DNA from: an uncultured Bacteroidales bacterium
GTDB taxonomy: Bacteria; Bacteroidota; Bacteroidia; Bacteroidales; Bacteroidaceae
Reading direction: 5' to 3'
Assembly (NCBI GenBank): GCA_902787575.1
Contig: CADAGX010000002.1
Coordinates: 124,001-188,000 of the forward strand
Length of the DNA: 64,000 bases
This document shows positions 45,731 to 52,329 of the stretch, piece by piece. Each line of letters begins with the position of its first letter. Position 1 is the stretch's first letter. A program made the translations under genes and the position numbers. The notes beneath the pieces are model-generated. The model saw only the letters and a program-made list of their open reading frames with translations, had not been told where the DNA came from and did no database searches.

Positions 45731-46894
45731 ATGAAGAAACTTACTAAATTTGTGGCTTTGGCATTGGTAATGCTGAGCGCTTCTGCGTTGGCCAATGCGC
45801 AGGAAGAAAAGGATTATTATCCTTATCCCTACAATTTTGTTGGGGTGCAGGGAGGTGTGCAGAACACCTTCAACAAGGAGTTTAACAACTGGAAGACTTT
45901 CACTCCGACGGCAAGTCTCAGTGTTGGTCGCTGGTTCCTCCCGCAGGTAGGTGCACGTTTGCACTTCAATGGCATTTGGGACAAGGCAGGTGTGGATTAT
46001 TTCAACGATGCTCCCGACGGACACTACAACTATAATTATCTGACGGGAAGTGCAGATGTCCTCCTCAACCTGTGTACACTCTTCGGCAAGAAGGACTATT
46101 ATCCCGTTTATCCGTATTTGGTAGGTGGTCTGGGTGCTAACTACGCTTGGGAAGGTCGTGGCCGTGCCGAGAAAGAAGCTACTGGTTTTGCCACCAATAT
46201 GCAGTATGCCGACAACGACAATCGCTGGGCTTTCAATGGCCGCGTTGGTTTGGGCGTTGCTTTCTCGCTCTGCAAACATCTTGCACTGAGCCTCGAAGCT
46301 GACCTCAATCATATCGTGCCTTTCAAGAGCCACAAGTTCAATACTGACAAGCTGCAGTTCCTCGGACAAGTTGGCATCGCTTATAAGTTCGGATTCAAGA
46401 AGAAGCCAGTCAAGGAAGAAGTGTGGGAAACCCGCACCGATACTATCTGGTACGACGATATTGCCTATACTCCGCGTGTTGAGAACGGCAATATTACGTG
46501 GAATGTCTTCTACAAAATCCGCGAGAGCGACTTCAATGACCCCGAATTGAACGATCCTGCAACCACGCAGCTCAGCGCCATCGGTGCATTCTTGAAGGAT
46601 CACCGCGAGTGCAAGATTAGCATCAAGTCGTATGCTGACGTGCAGACGGGTAATCCCAAGATTAATATGGAATACTCTAAGCAGCGCAGCGAGAAGGCTG
46701 TGAAGGCTCTTGTGGACGCAGGCGTGGATGCTTCGCTCATTACCGCAGAATACTTTGGCGACACCGTGCAGCCGTTTGCTGACAACGACAAGAACCGCGT
46801 TTCTATTATCACAGCCACTGGCCTGAAAGATGTGAAGGATCAGTACACAGTGAAGAAGTATCGCACAAAGGAAGTACGCGAACTGGTGAAGTAA
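45731..46894 (+). CDS. OmpA family outer-membrane protein, tandem copy 1
   Basis: 387 residues, signal peptide MKKLTKFVALALVMLSASALANA. N-terminal barrel (about 30-235) with VGVQGGVQNTF and YLVGGLGANYAWEG strands, then a linker with VWETRTDTIWYDDI and a C-terminal OmpA-like domain (about 285-370) with SYADVQTGNPKINMEYSKQR and NDKNRVSI. The domain keeps the Asp and Arg positions for peptidoglycan binding. Ends with a basic tail (KKYRTKEVRELVK). A consensus promoter lies directly upstream, and the second copy follows after 24 nt. Confidence 0.9.
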   Translation: MKKLTKFVALALVMLSASALANAQEEKDYYPYPYNFVGVQGGVQNTFNKEFNNWKTFTPTASLSVGRWFLPQVGARLHFNGIWDKAGVDYFNDAPDGHYNYNYLTGSADVLLNLCTLFGKKDYYPVYPYLVGGLGANYAWEGRGRAEKEATGFATNMQYADNDNRWAFNGRVGLGVAFSLCKHLALSLEADLNHIVPFKSHKFNTDKLQFLGQVGIAYKFGFKKKPVKEEVWETRTDTIWYDDIAYTPRVENGNITWNVFYKIRESDFNDPELNDPATTQLSAIGAFLKDHRECKISIKSYADVQTGNPKINMEYSKQRSEKAVKALVDAGVDASLITAEYFGDTVQPFADNDKNRVSIITATGLKDVKDQYTVKKYRTKEVRELVK

Positions 46895-46918
46895 ACAACA
46901 CTAAAAAAGAATAATAGT

Positions 46919-48073
46919 ATGTTTAAGTTCAAAAACTTATTCGCCGTAGCCGCTTTGGCTTTCGGTGTGTCTGCAACCGCCAGTGCGCAGGATGCAGCAG
47001 ATGACGGACTGGACTACAAACCTTTCCCTCACGTGTTTGTTGGAGTGCAGGGTGGCGGCCAGACCACATTTACAGACTACAATAATCTGAAGTTGATTAC
47101 GCCAACCGCAAGCCTCAGCGTCGGAAGTTTCTTCACCCCTGTCGTGGGAGCCAGACTTCACTTCAATGGTTTGTGGAATAAGGGCGCGTTCAAGGAAGGT
47201 GCCATTGACCAGAAGTACGATTACAAGTATCTGACTTCGGATCTCGACCTGATGATTAACCTTGTGACGCTCTTCGGCAAGAAGAACTACTACCCTCTGA
47301 ATCTTTATCTGATTGGTGGTATCGGTCTCAACTACGCGTGGGATAATGACGATGCATACGCCATGAAGGCTCTGATGCCTATGGCTTACAAGAAAGATCG
47401 CTTCAGCCACAACGGCCGCATTGGCGCGCAGTTGGATTGGAACCTGCACAAAAACGTAAGCCTCAACTTCGAAGTTGACGCCAACAGCCTGAGCGACCGC
47501 TACAACAGCAAGGTTAATAATACCGACGACTGGTCGCTCACCGCTCAGATTGGTCTTGCCTTCAAGTTTGGCTTCAAGAAAAAGCCGGTACAGCAAGAAG
47601 TTTGGGAGACACGTGTGGATACCATTTGGTATGATGACATTGCATACACTCCGAGAGTTGAGGATGGCACTATCACGTGGAACGTGTTCTATAAGATTCG
47701 CGAGAGCGAATTTAATGACCCCGACATGAACGATCCCGCTACGGCACAGCTCAACGCCATCGGCGCATTCCTGAAGGATCACCGCGAGTGCAAGGTAAGC
47801 ATCAAGTCGTATGCTGACGTTCAGACGGGTAACCCCAAGATTAATATGGAGTACTCGAAGCAGCGTAACGAGAAAGCCGTCAAGGCTCTCGTGGATGCTG
47901 GCGTAGATGAGTCCATTATCACGGCAGAATACTTCGGCGACACCGTGCAGCCCTTCGCAGAGAACGACAAGAACCGCGTTTCGATTATTACCGCAACAGG
48001 TTTGAAGGACGTGAAGGATCAGTACACCGTGAAGAAGTATCGCACGAAGGAAGTACGCTATCGTGTGAAGTAA
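46919..48073 (+). CDS. OmpA family outer-membrane protein, tandem copy 2
   Basis: 384 residues, signal peptide MFKFKNLFAVAALAFGVSATASA. Same architecture as copy 1. The barrel halves are clearly diverged, but from VWETR to the C-terminus the two proteins are nearly identical (for example SYADVQTGNPKINMEYSKQR and ITATGLKDVKDQYTVKKYR). That pattern suggests recent duplication with faster barrel change, or gene conversion of the 3' halves. Probably cotranscribed with copy 1. A terminator follows within the duplicated 62-bp element. Confidence 0.9.
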   Translation: MFKFKNLFAVAALAFGVSATASAQDAADDGLDYKPFPHVFVGVQGGGQTTFTDYNNLKLITPTASLSVGSFFTPVVGARLHFNGLWNKGAFKEGAIDQKYDYKYLTSDLDLMINLVTLFGKKNYYPLNLYLIGGIGLNYAWDNDDAYAMKALMPMAYKKDRFSHNGRIGAQLDWNLHKNVSLNFEVDANSLSDRYNSKVNNTDDWSLTAQIGLAFKFGFKKKPVQQEVWETRVDTIWYDDIAYTPRVEDGTITWNVFYKIRESEFNDPDMNDPATAQLNAIGAFLKDHRECKVSIKSYADVQTGNPKINMEYSKQRNEKAVKALVDAGVDESIITAEYFGDTVQPFAENDKNRVSIITATGLKDVKDQYTVKKYRTKEVRYRVK

Positions 48074-48133
48074 GCCTCGCGCGTGCGTATATAAATAAGG
48101 TAATGCTCCGAAGCTCGTGTGCTTCGGGGCATT
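48072..48133 (+). repeat. 62-bp duplicated 3' element, copy A
   Basis: Starts AAGCCTCGCGCG at the stop codon of OmpA copy 2, continues through CGTATATAAATAAGGTAATG and ends in a hairpin with GGGGCATT. Closely matched by 48807-48869 on the other side of msrA. Confidence 0.85.
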
Positions 48134-48140
48134 ATTTTTT
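48102..48140 (+). terminator. terminator of the OmpA pair
   Basis: AATGCTCCGAAGC pairs with GCTTCGGGGCATT (one T-G pair), followed by ATTTTTT. It is part of the duplicated element. Confidence 0.85.
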
Positions 48141-48187
48141 CGCGTAGGTGCGACGAGGACGAGTGTCCATTTTCCTTGGGCAAACTA

Positions 48188-48217
48188 TTGTACTCTCGCA
48201 TTTATTGCATACCTTTG
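48188..48217 (+). promoter_or_regulatory. promoter of msrA
   Basis: TTG (48188-48190), 19-nt spacer, TACCTTTG (48210-48217). It lies within the longest open frame and so supports the ATG at 48244 as the real start. Confidence 0.8.
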
Positions 48218-48243
48218 CAGAAACAAGATGTAATACGAATGCT

Positions 48244-48768
48244 ATGAAGCGCGAGATTTATTTGGCCGGCGGCTGCTTCTGGGGAATGGAGCACTACATG
48301 AAACAGATTCTGGGCGTCGAGGAGACGGAAGTCGGCTTTGCAAACGGCCACACACAACGGCCAACTTACAAGGAAGTATACACCGACACTACGGGACATG
48401 CCGAGACGGTGCGCGTGGTGTACGACGATGAAATCGTGGATTTGGACTTCCTGCTCGAATTGTTCTTCCATGCCATCGACCCCACGAGCCTTAATCGTCA
48501 GGGCGAGGACGAAGGCACGCGCTATCGCACGGGCATTTACTATACGGACGAGGCCGACCGCGTGATCATCGATGCGTCGATGGAGCGCGAACGCCTGCGG
48601 CACGAGGAGCCCGTGGTGGTGGAGGTTGAGCCGCTGCGCGCGTTCTATGCAGCCGAGGAGTATCACCAGGATTATCTCGACAAGAATCCTGCCGGCTACT
48701 GCCATCTGCCGCTTTCTATGTTTGAGTTCGCACGCAAGGCGCGTCGCGAGGGACGTATGAAATCGTGA
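48244..48768 (+). CDS. msrA: peptide methionine (S)-S-oxide reductase
   Basis: 174 residues from the ATG at 48244, so the catalytic motif GGCFWG (C11) lies near the N-terminus as usual. Other marks: VGFANGHTQRPTYKEVYTDTTGHAE and FFHAIDPTSLNRQGEDEGTRYRTGIYY, the MsrA substrate pocket; C-terminal EYHQDYLDKNP. Repairs oxidised methionine in proteins. MsrA only; no fused MsrB domain. Flanked on both sides by copies of the 62-bp element. Confidence 0.96.
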   Translation: MKREIYLAGGCFWGMEHYMKQILGVEETEVGFANGHTQRPTYKEVYTDTTGHAETVRVVYDDEIVDLDFLLELFFHAIDPTSLNRQGEDEGTRYRTGIYYTDEADRVIIDASMERERLRHEEPVVVEVEPLRAFYAAEEYHQDYLDKNPAGYCHLPLSMFEFARKARREGRMKS

Positions 48769-48806
48769 CTCGGTCGAGCAACAACGTGTAGCAACACTTC
48801 TGCTGC

Positions 48807-48869
48807 AAGCCTCGCGCGCGCGTATATATAATAAGGTAATGCCTCGAAGCTCATGTGCTCCGAGGCATT
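48807..48869 (+). repeat. 62-bp duplicated 3' element, copy B
   Basis: 63-bp near copy of 48072-48133: AAGCCTCGCGCGCGCGTATA, then TATAATAAGGTAATG, then hairpin AATGCCTCG...CGAGGCATT. Its stem differs from copy A by compensating changes, and it lacks the T-run. It lies 38 nt after msrA, between convergent genes. Confidence 0.85.
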
Positions 48870-48891
48870 GCTGTGTGTGGAGAGGGTCGTC

Positions 48892-50001
48892 TCAGCGTGC
48901 GCCTTTGCGCCGGTTGCAGTTGCGGCAGAGCATCTGACAGTTGTCGGCTGTCGTGATGCCGCCCTCGGCCCACGGAGTGATGTGGTCTGCCTCCATTTCC
49001 TCGAGCTGGAAGTGCTGGCCGCAGTGAGGGCAGATGCCTTGCTGACGTTCGTAGGCCTCGCGCTTTTGCTTCTTGTCGAAGGTGCGGAACGAGAGGTCGC
49101 GCAGGTCGCCCGAGAGGACATAGCTGTAGATGCCCGACTTCTTCATTATCTCGTCGTCCTCCATGAGTGCTCTGATTTGTTCCTCCAGCGCCTGCGTGTC
49201 ATAGATTTGCTGGTGATAGCGGTCGTAGAGCAAGCCCCAGTCCAGCCCCTTCATTTCGCGGCGATAGTTGGGGAATGTGGTGCGCACCCAGGTGACGATT
49301 GCCGAGAAGTAGGCCCACAGCTGGCTTGCGTTTGCGTCGTCCTTGTGCGCAGACATGTATTCGTCCACCTTCTCTATCCCGTCTCGCCGCGCTGCCCAGT
49401 GCAGCACGGTGGCCAGATAAGCCTGTTCGATGGCCGTGCCGTTGAGCAGGTCGCCGCCAATCTTGTAGGCGGGGCAGCCCGTCTTGGAGAAATAGCGGCG
49501 TGCGTCGCAGACAAACGGCCCCACATGAATGGCGTTCAGCAGTTCCTGGTCCAGCAACCGCTCGCCTGCAATGTTTATCACGCGGAACCAGTCGAGTTTC
49601 TCCTTGTCGGTTCCCGTGCAGAGATAGACCATAAGTTCGTAGTCGAGGAATGCTTCTTTCTCTTCCTGCGTCAGCGACCTGAAGAACAGCACTCCGCGCT
49701 CTGGGTCCACGATGTTGAATACGTGTTCGTGAAACTCGCAGATGGAGAGTGTGCGCTGCTGGCCGTCTATCATCTCGTATGTGCCGTCGCCTACTACGCT
49801 CCAATACATTGTGTTCAGCGGGAAACCCTTCAGTATGGTGTTCACTACGGCTTGCTTCTGCCTGAGGTCGTATCGAAACTCGCGCTGGTAGGGTGGGCGT
49901 ATGTCGAGCAGCCCGCCGTATCCGTGCACGCCTGTGTCGGCGTCGCAGGTGTAACCTTCAACGAGGTCGCGCACCTTGATTTTTCTTTCCTGTATTTCCA
50001 T
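48892..50001 (-). CDS. DUF262 and HNH endonuclease domain protein
   Basis: 369 residues. N-terminal DUF262/GmrSD-N-like domain (about 1-200) with RPPYQREFRYD (35-45) and the ParB-like nucleotide motif IDGQQRT (78-84). C-terminal HNH nuclease (323-369): CPHC, then EADHITPWAEGG, DN, and CRNCN, with two zinc-binding CxxC pairs and the HNH histidine H340. DUF262-HNH proteins are associated with modification-dependent or phage-defence nucleases. 16 nt downstream of an EcoRI-type adenine methyltransferase on the same strand, so a methylase-nuclease pair is likely. All recognisable catalytic residues are present. Confidence 0.88.
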   Translation of the reverse strand: MEIQERKIKVRDLVEGYTCDADTGVHGYGGLLDIRPPYQREFRYDLRQKQAVVNTILKGFPLNTMYWSVVGDGTYEMIDGQQRTLSICEFHEHVFNIVDPERGVLFFRSLTQEEKEAFLDYELMVYLCTGTDKEKLDWFRVINIAGERLLDQELLNAIHVGPFVCDARRYFSKTGCPAYKIGGDLLNGTAIEQAYLATVLHWAARRDGIEKVDEYMSAHKDDANASQLWAYFSAIVTWVRTTFPNYRREMKGLDWGLLYDRYHQQIYDTQALEEQIRALMEDDEIMKKSGIYSYVLSGDLRDLSFRTFDKKQKREAYERQQGICPHCGQHFQLEEMEADHITPWAEGGITTADNCQMLCRNCNRRKGAR

Positions 50002-50017
50002 GATTAGAGCGTTGAGT

Positions 50018-50992
50018 TTATTTCTTTCTGCGGATAAGAATTCGAGCGTATATCTTTTTCTTATTTACATATGGGTAACCAAAATTGAATTCGCTCACTT
50101 TTGTTGTCACCATTTGCCCTAAGATTTCAAATTGCTCAGGGATATATTTGTCGAGAAAGGTGATGGGGACGCCCATCACGCCGTCGTAGTCCTGCGGAAT
50201 GTCACTTGTCTTCGACACTTCTATGGCATCGTAATTATCATAGTGCGGGTATTCCTCGGGCGTGTAGTGCTTGGTAAGTATTATTGGCTCGTGTCTTTCT
50301 TTGTAGTCGAGGTTTGTGAACCAACGGACTCCCTTCACACGAATAAACTTTCTGCCGGTTTCATCTATGCCGCAGCCTGCAGCATTCAAGTCGTAATAGT
50401 CCGGGACATAAAATTTGCGGTCGCCACTGTGAATGCTTTGCCCCATCCACATCTTGTTTTGCATGAAAAGCGGGAAGATTTCCTTATACGTGATGGCATT
50501 CATGTTTCCGATGATGAGAAACTGCTTGTGGTATTTCATCAGCTGCGCTACGTATTCGCGGAAGAGCGAGAAGGGTGGGTTGGTCACCACGATGTCTGCC
50601 TGCTCGAGCAGGCGGATGCACTCCTGCGAGCGGAAGTCGCCGTCTCCGTGCAGCGGGTGGATGCCTATTTCTGCGGGGTCGGGAATGTTGTTGCCGTTCC
50701 TGTCGCCGTCATAGACCAGATAAACGGCTTGCTCGCAGTCGTTTTGGCTGAAGAGGTCCATGTCTTGGTTCTTGTAGCACGTTGTGATGAGGCGGCGAAG
50801 GCCCAGAAACTCGAAGTTGTAGGCAAAATAAGTGAAGAAGTTGGAGATGCGCGGGTCGTCGCAGTTGCAAAGCACGGTCTTGCCGCGGAAATGCTGGCGA
50901 TAGTGGCACAACTCGTTGTTTATGTCCTCCAGCTGCGTGTAGAACTCGTCCTTCTTTGCCTCCTTCGCTCGGTTGAGATTGCTGTTTGGCAT
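50018..50992 (-). CDS. EcoRI-family adenine-specific DNA methyltransferase
   Basis: 324 residues from the ATG at 50992 (MPNSNLNRAKEAKKDEFYTQ). It has the catalytic motif NPPF at 138-141 (VVTNPPFSLF) and the family-specific opening KDEFYTQLEDINNEL. Other conserved pieces are VLCNCDDPRISNFF and VYDGDRNGNNIPDPAEIG. The family transfers a methyl group from S-adenosylmethionine to adenine N6; recognition sequence unknown. First gene of the pair with the DUF262-HNH nuclease. No specificity or REase gene of another type is nearby. A -7-like box (TACCTTTG, minus strand, 51276-51283) is almost 290 nt upstream and lacks a partner TTG. Confidence 0.9.
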   Translation of the reverse strand: MPNSNLNRAKEAKKDEFYTQLEDINNELCHYRQHFRGKTVLCNCDDPRISNFFTYFAYNFEFLGLRRLITTCYKNQDMDLFSQNDCEQAVYLVYDGDRNGNNIPDPAEIGIHPLHGDGDFRSQECIRLLEQADIVVTNPPFSLFREYVAQLMKYHKQFLIIGNMNAITYKEIFPLFMQNKMWMGQSIHSGDRKFYVPDYYDLNAAGCGIDETGRKFIRVKGVRWFTNLDYKERHEPIILTKHYTPEEYPHYDNYDAIEVSKTSDIPQDYDGVMGVPITFLDKYIPEQFEILGQMVTTKVSEFNFGYPYVNKKKIYARILIRRKK

Positions 50993-51405
50993 GTTGTTTT
51001 TAGTTTTGGCGCTGCTTATCTTCGGAGGGACGGGCTGTTGCAGAGCAAACAAAGAAGCATGGACGATTCTCATCCATACTTCAAGGCTCTCGCATCGCCC
51101 ACAAATCCAGACAAGTCACGCCCATGCCAAAAGACACAGGCGCCTGCAACTTATTCTTCGGATTTGTTATTTCTGAATTTGCGAGATTCTGAAGTATTCC
51201 GAATAACAGCATGCGCATGTTATTTTACCGCTAAGAATGCTGCCGCAGCACTCGCCAGTGCGTACGACAACACGACAAAGGTAGGCAAAAATGTTGAGAC
51301 TGAGAAGAGAGAGGGCTAAGAAATTTATTGCCGCACGTGGAAACTTGTCTCAATTGACCTATGTCAAGAAATGCGGCCGTGCGTTAAATTCTTTATTTCC
51401 TTTCC

Positions 51406-51436
51406 TTTGCGTGGAAATGTGAAATGCCTAATTTTG
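51406..51436 (+). promoter_or_regulatory. promoter of a predicted small RNA
   Basis: TTTG (51406-51409), 19-nt spacer, TAATTTTG (51429-51436). No gene of ordinary size follows on this strand before the terminator at 51528. Confidence 0.55.
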
Positions 51437-51441
51437 TGGTG

Positions 51442-51560
51442 CATTAAGCATGCAAGAAAAGAAAATTTCGTTTAGTAGTAGTTTTAGGTAAAAAGTTTTT
51501 GAGAGATTACTTGTAAAAGAGTAAGGCAAAGCCTCTTTCGTGAGAAAGGGGCTTTTGTTT
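51442..51560 (+). ncRNA. candidate small transcript (about 115 nt)
   Basis: Inferred from a promoter at 51406-51436 and an intrinsic terminator at 51528-51560 with no gene between. It contains only a 13-codon frame (51450-51491, MQEKKISFSSSFR) starting about 8 nt after the predicted transcript start. The rest of the roughly 720-bp gap (50993-51710) holds a 22-bp repeat array and no recognisable gene. Confidence 0.4.
51528..51560 (+). terminator. terminator of the candidate small transcript
   Basis: AAAGCCTCTTTC pairs with GAAAGGGGCTTT around a GTGA tetraloop, followed by TGTTTTTT. Confidence 0.75.
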
Positions 51561-51616
51561 TTTGCGGGTCCGAAGTGTGGCTTCTCGGGGGCTTGCTGTG
51601 GCGTGCTGAAATGCGA

Positions 51617-51700
51617 CGTGTGGCGTGGACGAATGCGACGCGTCGCATGAACGAAAACTACGTGTGGCGTGAAGCGAAACTACACGTGGCTTTTTCCGAT
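51617..51700. repeat. 22-bp tandem repeat array, locus 8 (about 4 units)
   Basis: Units start at 51617, 51639, 51661 and 51683: CGTGTGGCGTGG..., CGCGTCGCATGAACGAAAAC..., CGTGTGGCGTGAAGCG... and CACGTGGCTTTT.... Same orientation as locus 6. It ends at the stop of the SecB-like gene. Confidence 0.85.
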
Positions 51701-51710
51701 GCTCGGCAGG

Positions 51711-52187
51711 CTATGCTTTTCCGCCGGCTGAGGGCATGGGAATGGTGTGTTGGGGATTGCGTTTCAGGTGCAAGTCGGTCTTGACGAACTGTGCGGCAGC
51801 CATCATGGGAAGTATGACACGCGGCAGGCCATTCTCCTCGCTGCGGATGGCAAGTATGCCGCGCGTGGCGCCAATCGTCACGTCTGCCAAATGCTGTACG
51901 AGACCCACCGGCAGCACCCACTCATCGCCCTGTAGCCGATACATTGCGCTCCAGCTGTCGCGTGTAAACTCGAAGGACGACTGCACGCTGAGCAGCAACT
52001 GCGTGATGGAGTTTTGCTTGTACTCGTAGTGTGCTACGCAGTGCAGGATGCGCTTGTCTATGTCGGCGTTGAACTGCAGTTGGTTGGTGATTTGCAGCTC
52101 GCCGTCGGGCCATTGGTTGGTGAGGCTCACGAATTGCAGCTGCTTGACGTCCAAGAGGCGGAACTGAATCTGTATCTGTTTCTCCAT
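51711..52187 (-). CDS. conserved small protein, possibly SecB-like
   Basis: 158 residues, no signal peptide or membrane segment. Sequence pattern: an N-terminal strand LLDVKQLQFVSLTN, a middle segment VAHYEYKQNSITQLLLSVQSSFEF, and a C-terminal helix/strand VGLVQHLADVTIGATRGILAIRSE ending LPRVILPMM. The order of strands, the mid-protein SVQSSFEF and the Pro-linked C-terminal helix recall the SecB chaperone fold (compare the xxxxFPYAR and NRGTFP regions), but similarity is weak. It lies next to secDF and is transcribed separately. Alternative: an unrelated Bacteroidales hypothetical protein. Confidence 0.5.
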   Translation of the reverse strand: MEKQIQIQFRLLDVKQLQFVSLTNQWPDGELQITNQLQFNADIDKRILHCVAHYEYKQNSITQLLLSVQSSFEFTRDSWSAMYRLQGDEWVLPVGLVQHLADVTIGATRGILAIRSEENGLPRVILPMMAAAQFVKTDLHLKRNPQHTIPMPSAGGKA

Positions 52188-52220
52188 TGTGCTTCGGGTT
52201 GTATGACGTGTTTCTGTCTA

Positions 52221-52250
52221 CAAAGATAAGGAAAAACGTGCGCAACGCAA
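52221..52250 (-). promoter_or_regulatory. promoter of the SecB-like gene
   Basis: Minus-strand TATCTTTG (52221-52228) and TTG (52248-52250) with a 19-nt spacer, 33 nt upstream of the ATG. Confidence 0.7.
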
Positions 52251-52270
52251 AGGAATGGGCTGAAAAAAGT

Positions 52271-52304
52271 GGTGGGGCGTCCCGAACTTTCGAGACGCCC
52301 CACC
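52271..52304 (-). terminator. terminator of secDF
   Basis: GGTGGGGCGTC/GACGCCCCACC, 11-bp stem. On the minus strand it is followed by ACTTTTTT. It lies 26 nt beyond the secDF stop. Confidence 0.85.
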
Positions 52305-52329
52305 TGTTGTTTACAGAGCGTTATGCTTC

